The position numbers and the translations under genes are program-made. A model generated the notes under the pieces. The model worked only from the letters and a program-made list of their open reading frames with translations. It was not told the DNA's origin and did no database searches. A stretch of 64,000 nucleotides of DNA from Paenibacillus sp. IHBB 10380. GTDB lineage: Bacteria > Bacillota > Bacilli > Paenibacillales > Paenibacillaceae. The DNA lies in NCBI RefSeq assembly GCF_000949425.1, contig NZ_CP010976.1, positions 310,001 through 374,000 on the forward strand, written 5' to 3'. This document shows, in pieces, positions 1-11,500 of the stretch; position 1 is the first letter of the stretch, and every line of letters begins with the position of its first letter.

Positions 1-1
1 T

Positions 2-703
2 CATGCTTATAGTACGGAAATAAATGATATTTTGTTAGCAGCCTTGAGCCGGACGCTTCAAGAATGGGTCGGTTCTGACCCTGTGCTTATTCAGATGGAA
101 GGACATGGACGAGAAGCAGTGATTAAAGAGATCGATGTGTCGAGAACAGTTGGTTGGTTCACATCTGTATTCCCATTCGTACTTGGAACAGAAGGAGTAA
201 ATGAATTCTCAGAGATCATTAAGACGACCAAGGATAATTTGCGGCGTATACCTGGCAAAGGACTTGGTTATGATATTTTACAATATTTAACTGTAAATGA
301 TTCATCAGTAAACCTTCCATTACAATTCCAACTTAAACCGGAAATCGTATTTAACTATTTAGGACAGTTTGACAAGGCAAGCGCTCAGAGCGACTTGTTT
401 GAACTTTCAGATTTGTCCACTGGACCGGAGATAGGAGGGCAGATCGAGAAAGTTCAGAAGTTGGAGTTAAACGGGATGGTGCTTGGAGGTAAGTTGACAA
501 TGGATTTGGTTTATAACCAATACCAGTATGATGCGGACACGATACAAAGGTTGGCAAACCGGTATAAAGACCATCTAATCGAAATCATCCATCACTGTTG
601 CCACAAACAAGAAAAGGAAATGACACCTACAGATTACCAATACAATAAGCTGTCACAAAAACAGCTAGATACTATCTCTAAAAGACTAAAAGGGAAGCGG
701 TAG
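2..703 (+). CDS. NRPS, C-terminal epimerization domain (partial)
   Basis: This is the 3' end of a nonribosomal peptide synthetase gene whose start lies outside the window; the reading frame is open from base 2. It shows late epimerization-domain motifs: STEINDILLAAL, the EGHGRE motif, SRTVGWFTSVFP and FNYLGQFD, in the same order and spacing as the complete E domain ending at 8546. E domains convert the last carrier-bound residue from L to D form, so the module ending here should deliver a D-residue to the next synthetase. A gap of 73 bp containing a hairpin separates it from the next NRPS gene on the same strand, so the genes are probably co-transcribed. The substrate of this module cannot be told because its A domain is not in the window. 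Confidence 0.93.
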   Translation, partial: HAYSTEINDILLAALSRTLQEWVGSDPVLIQMEGHGREAVIKEIDVSRTVGWFTSVFPFVLGTEGVNEFSEIIKTTKDNLRRIPGKGLGYDILQYLTVNDSSVNLPLQFQLKPEIVFNYLGQFDKASAQSDLFELSDLSTGPEIGGQIEKVQKLELNGMVLGGKLTMDLVYNQYQYDADTIQRLANRYKDHLIEIIHHCCHKQEKEMTPTDYQYNKLSQKQLDTISKRLKGKR

Positions 704-720
704 GTACGGCTAGATATTGG

Positions 721-749
721 AATGGACCGGATTGTTATTAATCCGGTTC
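721..749 (+). other. Intercistronic hairpin between NRPS genes
   Basis: ACCGGATT and AATCCGGT form a perfect 8-bp stem with a short loop in the 73-bp gap between two NRPS genes. No U-tract follows, so an intrinsic terminator is unlikely. It may affect mRNA processing or translation of the next gene, whose GGGGAG ribosome-binding site lies about 10 nt upstream of its GTG start. Confidence 0.5.
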
Positions 750-776
750 GTATAGTAGATGGGGAGTGAATAACAA

Positions 777-3700
777 GTGTCCAATCCTGAAATAGAAAAA
801 ATATATCCACTAACGCCAACACAAGAAGGGATCCTGTTCCATTCCCTAATGGAACCCAATTCTGAAGCGTACTCTGAGTATGTTTCATTTACAATAAAAG
901 GGGATATTCAACCGCAGATAATGGTGCAGAGTTTTATCAAATTGATCGAGCGTTATGACGTCTTAAGAACGGTGTTCATCTATACAGATGTGGATCAGCC
1001 GCTACAGATTGTCTTGGAAAATAGTGAACCACATATACACTTTAAGGATATATCTGCTCATAGTGATGAGGAGCAGAAACGTTTGATTGAGGATTATAAA
1101 ATTCAGGATCAGGAGAAAGGCTTCGATCTGGAGACAGGGCCATTAATCAGAATGGCTATGTTCAAAGTCAATGAACAAATCTATAAAGTGATCTGGAGAT
1201 TTCATCATATTATTATGGATGGCTGGTGTCTTGGTATTCTAGCACGAGATTTATTTCATATTTATGATTCCTTGGCGGGAGGGATTCGGCTACAACTGGG
1301 CTCTCTTTATCCATACAGCGACTATATTCAATGGTTAAGCGAACAGGATCAAGAAGAAGCTCTACAATATTGGAGGAATTATTTAGAGGATTACGAGCTG
1401 CGGGCAGTTATCCCATCCTCCAAAGGTGCGATACTTGAAGCAGGATTTGATCACCAAAAATATCATTTTAACTGGGATGCTGAGACGACCAGTAGACTTC
1501 AAAAATTTGCTGTAGACAATCAGGTTACGTTAAGTACGTTGTTTCATGCGATTTGGGGTATTCTGTTACAACAATATAATCATAGCGAAGATGTTGTCTT
1601 TGGTTCGGTAGTATCGGGAAGACCTCCTGAATTACCAGGGATTGAGAACATGGTCGGTTTATTTATTAATACGATCCCGTTACGAGTTAAATACGATACA
1701 AGTTCTACCTTCAAGGGTTTATTGAATGAAGTACATGATTCAATTCTAGATGCGAACAAATATAACTATGTCTCGTTGGCAGATATTCAGTCGGGAACTG
1801 TACTTAAGAATAATCTTATTAACCATATTATCGTGTTTGAGAATTATCCGTTGGATAAGGTAGTTGATGGCGATGAAGAACATCTTATTTCAATGATAGA
1901 TAGTGAAATGATAGAACACACAAATTATGATTTGGACGTCACTGTATTTCCAGAGCGTGAGCTTGAAGTGTTGTTTACGTATAACGGATTTGTTTATGAT
2001 GAGGATTTCCTTCGAAACGTAGAAGGCCACTTGAAACAAATTGTAACGATAGTATTAGAGGATGTAAATGTTAGAGTACAGGACATTGAAATGATCACCG
2101 TAGAAGAGAAACAAAGGATATTATCTAATTTTAATCAGACAGATACGGCCTACCGGTTCGACAAGCCTGTACATCAGCTGTTTGAAGAGCAAGCACGTAA
2201 ATATCCACAAAAAATTGCGCTCATCTATAAAGAGGAGCAAATTACCTACGAACAGTTAAACAGCAATGCGAATCGGCTTGCGAGAATATTTATGGAACGC
2301 GGACTGCAGCATGGTGATTTTGCAGCGGTAATGCTGGAACGCTCCCCGCTCATGGTCGAGAGTATTTTGGCAGTATGGAAAGTTGGTGCGGCTTATATAC
2401 CGGTGGATGTCCTTTACCCAGAAGAAAGGAAAGCAGGTATCATAGCCGATTCGAATGCTAAGATCGTAATCTCTATATCAGAATATGTAGAAGAAGGACT
2501 GTGTGCACGGTATCCGAATAGGTTCGTAGATGTAGGCAACCTCATATATTCATCAGATGAAGCTTTATCTACTGATGTTAGCCACCCGGTAGCAATTAAC
2601 GACCTGGCATATACACTATTTACCTCTGGATCAACTGGCAAACCTAAAGGTGTAATGATCGAACATCTCGGCATGTTAAATCATATATGGGCCGAAGCAG
2701 ATGATCTAGCATTGTCAGAGAATATCGTGTTTGCACAAACGGCGAATCATTGTTTTGATATTTCAGTATGGCAGTTTTTCGGCGCCTTAGTGCTTGGTGG
2801 AACAACAGTCATTTATTCAGATGATCTTATACTTGCACCTGAGCAGTTCTTAAATCAAGTTATTGATGATCAGGTGACATTGCTTGAAGTTGTGCCTTCA
2901 TATTTAACGGTCTTGTTAGATTTAATGGAGGAGAAGTCTATTCAATTCCATCGTTTGCAGCATTTGATGATTACCGGGGAAGCAGCTACCCCTGCACTTG
3001 TAAAACGTTGGTTTACTCGTTGTCCAGATATTAAGATGGTGAATGCTTATGGACCGGCGGAGGCTTCAGATGATATTTGTCAATATGTTATGGATCAGGT
3101 ACCAGCATATATAGAACATATCCCAGTTGGGAAGCCTTTGCCTAATATTCGTATGTATATCGTGAATGCTCAAATGCATTTGTGTCCGATTGGAGTGACC
3201 GGTGAAATTTGTGTGGCTGGAATTGCGGTTGGAAGAGGTTACCTTAATGATCCAGAGCGAACGGAAAAGGTCTTTATGGATGATCCATTTGCATTACAGT
3301 CGGGTGTTAGATTGTACAAAACAGGAGATTTGGGAAGATGGCTACCGGAGGGTAACATCGAATTTATAGGGCGCAAAGATCATCAGGTTAAAATTAGAGG
3401 TTTTCGAATTGAACTGGGTGAGATCGAGCATCGGTTAACAGAGTACGATCAAGTTCGAGAGGCTGTAGTTATCGTTAAAGAAGAGAACGGGACTGGAAAA
3501 TATCTATGTGCTTATTACACGGCAAATATAGACATCAAACCTTCCGATATCAAAGCTAATTTATATACTTGTATGCCAGAATATATGATTCCGCAAGTCT
3601 TGGTACAGTTAAAGAACATGCCGCTTAATGCAAATGGGAAGATCAACCGCAGTCAATTACCTGAGCTTGTTCACGAGCGATCGGATACACCCTTTATACC

Positions 3701-6700
3701 CGCCAGCAATGAGATAGAAAAGATGCTGGTTACCATTTGGAGAGAGGTTTTAGGAGTGGAGAAGGTGAGTACTAAGGCTAACTTTTTTGAATTAGGTGGT
3801 CACTCTCTGAAAGCAACTGTTATTGTTTCTAAAATAAATGGGGAGCTCAGCGTGGATGTGAAAGTGAAGGATGTTTTTCAATTTCCGACCATTGTTGAGT
3901 TGGCACATCGAATTCAAGGATTAAGCGAATATACGACAACAAAGATTTCACCAGTTGAGATAAAAGACTATTACCCGGTCAGCCCCGCACAAAGAAGAAT
4001 GTTTGTTTTACACACGTTGGAAGAGTTGGGATCAACAGCTTATAATATGCCGTTTGCATATCGTGTTCAAGGTTATTTGGATGCTGAGTACTTTAGACAT
4101 GTAGTTACTAAGTTTATCGAACGTCATGAAGGATTTAGGACATCTTTTCAAGTGATTGATGGGGAGATTGTACAGGTCATTCATCCAGAAGTGGAATGTA
4201 AGCTAGAGATTGTGGATTTGCGAGACGCTTCTAACGATGAAATAAATCTAAGGGTATCATCTTTTATTCAACCATTCGATTTAGAGGTAGCTCCATTATT
4301 ACGGTTTCAACTGCTTCATACCGGACAACAAGAGCATATTCTTCTCATTGACATGCATCATATTATTTCGGATGGATTGTCAGGAGCTATTATGCTGCGT
4401 GAGTTAGAACAGCTATATAAAGGTGAATTACTGACACCACTCGAGATTCAGTATAAGGATTTCGCAGTCTGGTTGAACGAACGGCTTGCCAGCGAAGAGA
4501 TGAAAGAACATGAGACATATTGGTTAGAACACTTTAGCGGTGATTTGCCTGTACTGAACATCCCGCTGGATTATAGAAGGCCGCCCTTGCAGAGCTTTAA
4601 CGGTCATACATTACATTTCACGATAAATCCCGAACTTTCAAGAGCTATCAAGGCACTTGTCAGTGAGTCAAGCTTTACTCTGTATTCGGTGTTGCTCGCT
4701 GCCTATAACGTAATGTTAATGAAATATTCGGGACAAGAGGACATCGTTGTAGGCTCACCGATAGCAGGCAGAAATCATCAAGATGTACAACAGATGCTGG
4801 GCATGTTTATTAATACTGTGGCACTTCGCAACTTTCCGGATCGTAATAAGACGTTTCGTCATTTTGTCCAAGAGGTTACGGAGCATACGCTATCGGCTAT
4901 TGACCATCAGGATTTACCGTTTGAGCGATTAGTGGAAATGCTTGATGTTGCCAGAGATACAAGTCGCAATCCACTGTTTGACACCATGTTCAATTTGACA
5001 GATACGGAGGAACAGGAAATTCATATTGGTGGAATGCTTCTGACACCATACGAGCTTAAGAATAATATTGCTAAATTTGATCTTATGCTTGATGTGTACA
5101 CAGATATTTCGGAGATCCACTTCGATCTGCAGTATAATACTGACTTATTTACGATATATACAGCAGAGAAATTCGGACGTCATTTAATAGAAATTCTGAA
5201 TAAAGCCACTGCTAATCCGGATCTTCTGTTAGTGGAGCTGGATATGCTGACGTCTAATGAACATAAGGAAATGATCGATTTATGTACAGGAAGAGGGGCC
5301 GATTATGACTTTAGCCGAACTGTGCATGAACGGTTTGAACAGTTCGCAGTGGAACAGCCAGGTCGAGTTGCAGTGCTGTATGGTGGCAAAGAGATTACAT
5401 ATGCGGATCTGAATGCACAGGCGAATCGAATGGGTCATTATCTCCGTAGACGGTTAGGTAATTTCCAACCAGATACGGTTGTATCCGTTATGCTTGAGCG
5501 TTCTCCTACCTTTATTCAAAGTGTGCTCGGCGTGTGGAAGGCAGGCGGAGCTTACGTTCCTATCGATATTGAGTATGGTGTAAAGCGCAAAGCAGGCATA
5601 TTAGAAGATTCTGGCGCTCAAGTGCTAATTACCCGTTCTGAATATTTGAAGGATGGATTGGATGCTTTATACGGTGGACTCATTGTATGTCTTGATCAGA
5701 TTGAATCTGAATTATTGGAAGAAAATGATGACAATGTAGGCGTTAAGTCTGATGTAAATAGTCTAGCGTATATTTTATTTACCTCTGGATCGACAGGCAG
5801 GCCCAAAGGTGTAATGATCGAACATCTCGGCATGCTGAATCATATTTTGGCGGAAGCAGATGAACTAGGGTTGAATGGCGATCTCGTATTTGCCCAAAAT
5901 GCAAATATTTGTTTTGATATTTCAGTCTGGCAATGTTTCGCCGCACTCGCACTAGGTGGTACAACAACGATTTATCCAAATGAACTTGTAATGGAAGTGG
6001 AGCGATTTATAGAGCGGGTGATAGAGGATAAAGTTACTCTCTTAGAAGTCGTTCCGTCCTATCTAGCGGTTATGTTAGATTCTATGGAAAAAACAAAGAT
6101 ACAGTTACGTTCTTTGCGTTATCTAATGATTACGGGAGAGACGATAAAGACGGATTTGGCTCAGAGATGGTTGGAGTTACACCCTGACATTAAATTAATT
6201 AATGCCTATGGTCCAGCGGAGGCTTCTGACGATATAAGCCAATACGTCATCGACAGCATACCAATGGGGATGGAGAACATTCCAATCGGTAAGCCTATTG
6301 CCAATGTAACCCTCTATGTGACAGATGAACAGATGAAATTATGCCCAGTTGGGGTGTTCGGGGAAATCTGTGTATCTGGCATCGGGGTAGGTAGAGGATA
6401 TATTAATGATTCGGAAAGAACGTCTCAGGCGTTCATAAACAATCCTTTTGTAAAGGATGAAGGCAGAAATATTCGTCTCTATAGAACTGGAGATTTGGGA
6501 CGCTGGCTCCCTGATGGGAATTTGGAGTTTATCGGGCGCAAAGACTTTCAGGTCAAAATTAGAGGATTTCGCATCGAGCTAGAGGAGATTGAAGTTAGTA
6601 TTTCACAATATCCGAATATAAAGCAAACTGTGGTACTGGCACGCGAAGATGAGAAGGGGAGTAAATATCTGTGTGCCTATGTGGTAATGGAATCATCTGA

Positions 6701-8546
6701 TACCGCTCTTGAAGATGTCTATCTTCGGGCACTCAAGGATCATCTGGAGAGTACGCTTCCCAACTATATGGTGCCTGCTTATTTCGTTACACTAGATCAA
6801 ATGCCTCTATTAATTAGCGGTAAGATCGATAGAGCTGCTCTACCTGCCCCCAATCAAAGCACAGTTTGGAAAGCAGACTATACGGCGCCGCGAAATGAAG
6901 TGGAACAAGTACTAGCAGTGATTTGGGAAGAGGTTCTAGGAGTTACACAGATCGGAATCGACCATAATTTCTTTGGACTTGGAGGAGATTCGATCAGGGC
7001 GATTCAGATTTCCTCTAAATTGAGTAGTAGTGGTTACACGTTGAGAATGAAAGATCTGTTTCAAAATCCCGAGATCAGAAAATTGTCTAAATATGTTCAG
7101 TTAAATAACCGCGAAATAGATCAGAGTCCAGTAGAAGGGAATGTTGAACTTACGCCAATTCAACAATGGTTTTTCGAATGTGACTTCTCACCCGTTAATC
7201 ACTGGAACCAAGCTGTTGTTTTATTCAAAAAGGATGGTTTTGAGGTAGATCTATTGTCAGAAGTATTGACAGAAGTGATCAGGCATCACGATGCATTAAG
7301 AATGGTTTATACGCGAGAAGAGGGGAAATGGACCCAGTATAATGAAGGACTTAACGATAGGGCAGAGCGTTCATGGTTTGATTTGTTCGTAACAACAGTA
7401 CCAGACGGGGACGAAGGACGGATAGAAATATCCCGAGACATCGACCGGCTTCACGGAAGCATAGATTTAGCACAGGGACCCTTGGTCAAATTGGGTTTGT
7501 TCAAGAATAGTGCTGGAGACCATTTGGCGATCATTATTCACCATCTCGTGATGGATGGTATTTCTTGGCGCATTTTGTTTGAGGACTTAACGATGGCCTA
7601 CAATCAGGCAGCGAATGGTGAATTGGTTCGACTACCAGCCAAAACGGATTCATTCCAAACTTGGGCAAAAGGGTTAAGGGAATATGCGAACAGTAAAGTT
7701 ATGAGAAAGGAAATCGAATATTGGAACAAAGTAGAGTGCTTAGAAGTAAAGGCGCTACCTAAGTCGAGTAGCCCTTCAGATTCGATTAAAGTGGTAGATA
7801 ATCTGATATACAGCTTCCAATTGTCGAAGATTGAAACGGAAAATTTGTTGGGAAAAGTACATGGAGCATATAGTACCGAAATCAATGATATTCTGCTCAC
7901 TGCCTTGGGGAGAGCTGTACGGCAGTGGACAGGTGAGGAGAAAGTTTTAGTATGTCTTGAGGGACACGGCAGAGAAGAAATTATAAAAAATATAAATATT
8001 AGTAGAACGGTGGGCTGGTTTACTTCTGTGTATCCGGTTGTGTTAGATATGCTAAATTCACAGGATGTATCCTACCACATCAAGTCGGTCAAGGAAAATA
8101 TAAGACGGATCCCCAACAAAGGAATCGGTTATGGGCTGTTAAGGTATCTCACAACGGAAGAGAATCGTGAGGATATAAAGTTTAACCTAGAACCGGAGAT
8201 TAAATTCAACTATTTGGGGCAATTCGATACGGATGTGAACACGGACGTATTTAGCATTTCTGATGTTCCATATGGACAAACGGTAAGTCCAGATGCAGAC
8301 AGAGAAATTGCATTAAATATCGGGGGACTAGTGGAAGAAGGCGGATTGATGATGTTTATCGAGTACAGCCTTCAGGAATATACGGAAGTAGAAATAACTA
8401 AGTTTGGGGATTATTTCAAAAAACAACTGACTGAAGTGATCAAGCATTGTATAGAGAAAGATGTGAAAGAGGTAACACCTTCCGATGTAGGTGCAGATGT
8501 GTCCATTGAGGAGTTAGAAGCCATTATGTCGTTTTATAACCATTAA
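777..8546 (+). CDS. Two-module NRPS, C-A-T-C-A-T-E
   Basis: A 2589-residue synthetase starting at GTG behind GGGGAG. The domains are C (about 1-440, HHIIMDG near 143), A (FTSGSTGKPKG near 616, NAYGPAE near 755), carrier T (FFELGGHSLKA near 1003), C (MHHIISDG near 1190), A (FTSGSTGRPKG near 1669), T (FFGLGGDSIRA near 2065) and E (HHLVMDGISW near 2255, VGWFTSVYP near 2412, NYLGQFD near 2477). All core motifs are intact. Aligned by eye to GrsA, both A domains give the same pocket, D-I-W-E-M-T-A-D-D; its acidic residues would suit a basic amino acid. With a Dab aminotransferase gene in the cluster, 2,4-diaminobutyrate is a reasonable but unproven guess. The first C domain follows an upstream E domain and so should accept a D-residue donor. 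The terminal E domain should make the second residue D. Confidence 0.95.
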   Translation: MSNPEIEKIYPLTPTQEGILFHSLMEPNSEAYSEYVSFTIKGDIQPQIMVQSFIKLIERYDVLRTVFIYTDVDQPLQIVLENSEPHIHFKDISAHSDEEQKRLIEDYKIQDQEKGFDLETGPLIRMAMFKVNEQIYKVIWRFHHIIMDGWCLGILARDLFHIYDSLAGGIRLQLGSLYPYSDYIQWLSEQDQEEALQYWRNYLEDYELRAVIPSSKGAILEAGFDHQKYHFNWDAETTSRLQKFAVDNQVTLSTLFHAIWGILLQQYNHSEDVVFGSVVSGRPPELPGIENMVGLFINTIPLRVKYDTSSTFKGLLNEVHDSILDANKYNYVSLADIQSGTVLKNNLINHIIVFENYPLDKVVDGDEEHLISMIDSEMIEHTNYDLDVTVFPERELEVLFTYNGFVYDEDFLRNVEGHLKQIVTIVLEDVNVRVQDIEMITVEEKQRILSNFNQTDTAYRFDKPVHQLFEEQARKYPQKIALIYKEEQITYEQLNSNANRLARIFMERGLQHGDFAAVMLERSPLMVESILAVWKVGAAYIPVDVLYPEERKAGIIADSNAKIVISISEYVEEGLCARYPNRFVDVGNLIYSSDEALSTDVSHPVAINDLAYTLFTSGSTGKPKGVMIEHLGMLNHIWAEADDLALSENIVFAQTANHCFDISVWQFFGALVLGGTTVIYSDDLILAPEQFLNQVIDDQVTLLEVVPSYLTVLLDLMEEKSIQFHRLQHLMITGEAATPALVKRWFTRCPDIKMVNAYGPAEASDDICQYVMDQVPAYIEHIPVGKPLPNIRMYIVNAQMHLCPIGVTGEICVAGIAVGRGYLNDPERTEKVFMDDPFALQSGVRLYKTGDLGRWLPEGNIEFIGRKDHQVKIRGFRIELGEIEHRLTEYDQVREAVVIVKEENGTGKYLCAYYTANIDIKPSDIKANLYTCMPEYMIPQVLVQLKNMPLNANGKINRSQLPELVHERSDTPFIPASNEIEKMLVTIWREVLGVEKVSTKANFFELGGHSLKATVIVSKINGELSVDVKVKDVFQFPTIVELAHRIQGLSEYTTTKISPVEIKDYYPVSPAQRRMFVLHTLEELGSTAYNMPFAYRVQGYLDAEYFRHVVTKFIERHEGFRTSFQVIDGEIVQVIHPEVECKLEIVDLRDASNDEINLRVSSFIQPFDLEVAPLLRFQLLHTGQQEHILLIDMHHIISDGLSGAIMLRELEQLYKGELLTPLEIQYKDFAVWLNERLASEEMKEHETYWLEHFSGDLPVLNIPLDYRRPPLQSFNGHTLHFTINPELSRAIKALVSESSFTLYSVLLAAYNVMLMKYSGQEDIVVGSPIAGRNHQDVQQMLGMFINTVALRNFPDRNKTFRHFVQEVTEHTLSAIDHQDLPFERLVEMLDVARDTSRNPLFDTMFNLTDTEEQEIHIGGMLLTPYELKNNIAKFDLMLDVYTDISEIHFDLQYNTDLFTIYTAEKFGRHLIEILNKATANPDLLLVELDMLTSNEHKEMIDLCTGRGADYDFSRTVHERFEQFAVEQPGRVAVLYGGKEITYADLNAQANRMGHYLRRRLGNFQPDTVVSVMLERSPTFIQSVLGVWKAGGAYVPIDIEYGVKRKAGILEDSGAQVLITRSEYLKDGLDALYGGLIVCLDQIESELLEENDDNVGVKSDVNSLAYILFTSGSTGRPKGVMIEHLGMLNHILAEADELGLNGDLVFAQNANICFDISVWQCFAALALGGTTTIYPNELVMEVERFIERVIEDKVTLLEVVPSYLAVMLDSMEKTKIQLRSLRYLMITGETIKTDLAQRWLELHPDIKLINAYGPAEASDDISQYVIDSIPMGMENIPIGKPIANVTLYVTDEQMKLCPVGVFGEICVSGIGVGRGYINDSERTSQAFINNPFVKDEGRNIRLYRTGDLGRWLPDGNLEFIGRKDFQVKIRGFRIELEEIEVSISQYPNIKQTVVLAREDEKGSKYLCAYVVMESSDTALEDVYLRALKDHLESTLPNYMVPAYFVTLDQMPLLISGKIDRAALPAPNQSTVWKADYTAPRNEVEQVLAVIWEEVLGVTQIGIDHNFFGLGGDSIRAIQISSKLSSSGYTLRMKDLFQNPEIRKLSKYVQLNNREIDQSPVEGNVELTPIQQWFFECDFSPVNHWNQAVVLFKKDGFEVDLLSEVLTEVIRHHDALRMVYTREEGKWTQYNEGLNDRAERSWFDLFVTTVPDGDEGRIEISRDIDRLHGSIDLAQGPLVKLGLFKNSAGDHLAIIIHHLVMDGISWRILFEDLTMAYNQAANGELVRLPAKTDSFQTWAKGLREYANSKVMRKEIEYWNKVECLEVKALPKSSSPSDSIKVVDNLIYSFQLSKIETENLLGKVHGAYSTEINDILLTALGRAVRQWTGEEKVLVCLEGHGREEIIKNINISRTVGWFTSVYPVVLDMLNSQDVSYHIKSVKENIRRIPNKGIGYGLLRYLTTEENREDIKFNLEPEIKFNYLGQFDTDVNTDVFSISDVPYGQTVSPDADREIALNIGGLVEEGGLMMFIEYSLQEYTEVEITKFGDYFKKQLTEVIKHCIEKDVKEVTPSDVGADVSIEELEAIMSFYNH

Positions 8547-8569
8547 ATTATGTTCAGGGAGAGATGGTC

Positions 8570-11500
8570 ATGAACAAAAAACTATCTATTGCGGGGGTAT
8601 ATAACCTAACCCCAATGCAAGAGGGGATGTTGTTTCATTCCTATTTAAATACGGATTCCCCTGCTTACTTTGAACAATTTTCTTGTACAGTCTCGGGGAT
8701 ACTGGATGTTCAATTGTTGGAGGACAGCTTTAATGTTCTAATCCAAAAATACGATGTGTTAAGGATGAATTTTCTCCACGAAAATATGAAAAATCCAAAG
8801 CAAATTGTGTTCAAAGAACGGAAGATGTCCATCTTTTATGAAGATATATCTCATATGAATACGTCAGATCAAGATCGATATATTAGAAATTCTATTGAAG
8901 CAGATCAGCAGAAGGGATTTGACTTGGCCAAGGACATGTTACTTCGGGCCACTGTGTTGTATGTAGATCAATATAAGTATAAGTTGATTTGGAGCTATCA
9001 TCACATCATTTTAGATGGCTGGTGTTTAAAAACCATTGTGCAAGAACTGTTTGATGTGTACAAAACTTTAAGTCTGGACTTGCCTCTTGAACTCGACGAT
9101 GCACCTCCCTTTGCGAATTATATTCAATGGTTAGACCAGCAGGATCGAGAAGAGGCACAGACCTACTGGTCCGATTATTTGCGGGACTATGATTCAGAGA
9201 TTGAACTGCCGTCTCTTGGTAATCGGCGAAATGGAGTTGGCAAGGAACGAGACCCAGCAACGTTACAACGTGAGGGGAATCAACAAGAGGATCGAAACTA
9301 TACGATACATGAGGAAACAGTTTTCAAGTTGGAACAGCTTGCTAAATCCCATCAAGTAACACTCAACACCGTATTACAGTCCGCATGGGCATTGTTAATG
9401 GGACGATACAATCGAACAGAAGACGTTGTCTTTGGTTCAGTCACATCGGGTCGACCGGCTGATGTGGAAGGAATAGAACAAATGATAGGATTATTTATTA
9501 ACACAGTCCCGTCGAGAATTACATTTCACGGACAACAATCGTTTGCTTCATTAATTCAACAAGTTCAACAAACCTCCTTAGAAACGCAAAACTACGATTT
9601 TTACCCACTTGCAGAAATACAGTCCTTATCTTCTAAGAAACAAAAATTGATCAATCATATTTATGCTTTTCAGAATTATCCTGTCAGTGCTGAAGTGCTA
9701 GATAAATCCGATGAACCCTTTCATATTAGTGATCTTGAGGATTTTGAACAGACTCATTATGATTTCAACCTTATCATGATGCCAAACGATGGTTTGAAAG
9801 TAAAATTCAAATATAATGCTGCCCTATATGATCATGCTATGATGGACCGCTTGTTTCAACACTACGAGCAAGTGTTAAACACGGTCAGCCAAAATGCAGA
9901 AGTGCTGATTCGAGATATTTCTATTGTCACAATCGAAGAACATAATCAAATACTTCATGAATTTAACGATACCCAATCTGAGTATCCGAATGATCAGACG
10001 ATCCTTCAATTGTTCGAAACACAGGTTGAGGGAAATTCTCAACAGATCGCAATCGTATATAAGGATATTAGGGTCACCTATAAGGAATTAAATGATAAGG
10101 CAGATCATCTTGCAGCTAGATTAAGACAAAGAGGCGTGAAGCCAGATCAGGTTGTTGGGATCATAGGCGACCGTTCATTGGACACTGTTGTTGGCATGCT
10201 TGGGATATTGAAGTCAGGTGGCGCTTATTTACCAATTGACCCGGAATACCCTACAGACCGAATAGACTATATGTTACTCGACAGCAAGGCGCAATGGGTA
10301 GTTACTCCAAAGTGTTATGCGGACCGTACGGTGAACGGGGTTGAGATGATCGTTATTGATGCTGATGAGCAAGCTGGAGAAGTCCATTCCTTTTCTCAAC
10401 AGCCTTATCCGAAGCTAACCTCATCTAACTTGGCCTACGTAATGTATACTTCAGGTTCGACGGGCCGACCTAAAGGGGTTATGGTCGAACATCAAAATGT
10501 GGTGCGGCTGGTCAAAAACACTAATTATGTACCTTTTAATAAAGGGGATCGTATTTTACAAACAGGAGCTCCTGTGTTTGACGCCTGTACTTTCGAAATA
10601 TGGGGTGCGTTGCTGAACGGTTTAGAGTTGTACATTATCGATAAGCAATCGATACTGGATCCACAAAAGTTGGGGGAAGCGTTACGTGAATATAATATAA
10701 CCACAATGTGGTTAACATCACCACTGTTTAACCAATTGGCTCAGGAACAACCACAACTGTTTCATTCACTCCGTTATTTAATCGTAGGGGGTGATGCTCT
10801 TTCTCCTAAACATATTCACCGGGTGAAAGAACAGTGTGAAAGAACGACGATCATAAATGGTTACGGCCCGACAGAAAATACAACATTCTCGTGTTGCTTT
10901 ACTATTAATACGATTGATGAGATGAGTATTCCGATCGGTGGACCGATTGCTCATTCCACGGCTTATGTGGTCGATTTATATGGACAATTAAGTCCAATCG
11001 GTGTTCCCGGTGAGCTGTGGGTAGGTGGTGACGGTGTTGCTCGAGGTTATATTAATAATGAAGAAATGACTTCGGATAAGTTCATCGATAGCCCATTTGT
11101 TACAGGAGAACGTATTTACCGCACAGGAGATGCCGTAAGTTGGCTTCCAGAAGGAATGATTGAATTTGTCGGTAGACTAGATAATCAAGTGAAAATTCGA
11201 GGATTTCGGATTGAAATTGGGGAAATTGAAGGCCGTATCCAATTGCATGAATCCGTTAAAGAGGCAGTAGTAGTGGTGTGGGATAAGGGCGATGGACATA
11301 ACGTTTTATGTGCATATGTGGTATGTGATGGTGAAGTGTCCACATCAGAGATAAGACAATATGTAAAGGGATATCTTCCGGAATATATGATTCCTTCATA
11401 TTGGATATTTCTTGATCAACTACCCCTTACTGCGAACGGTAAGGTTCACCGCCAGGCACTACCTGAACCTGAAGAAAATATCATGTATGAAGGAACATAT

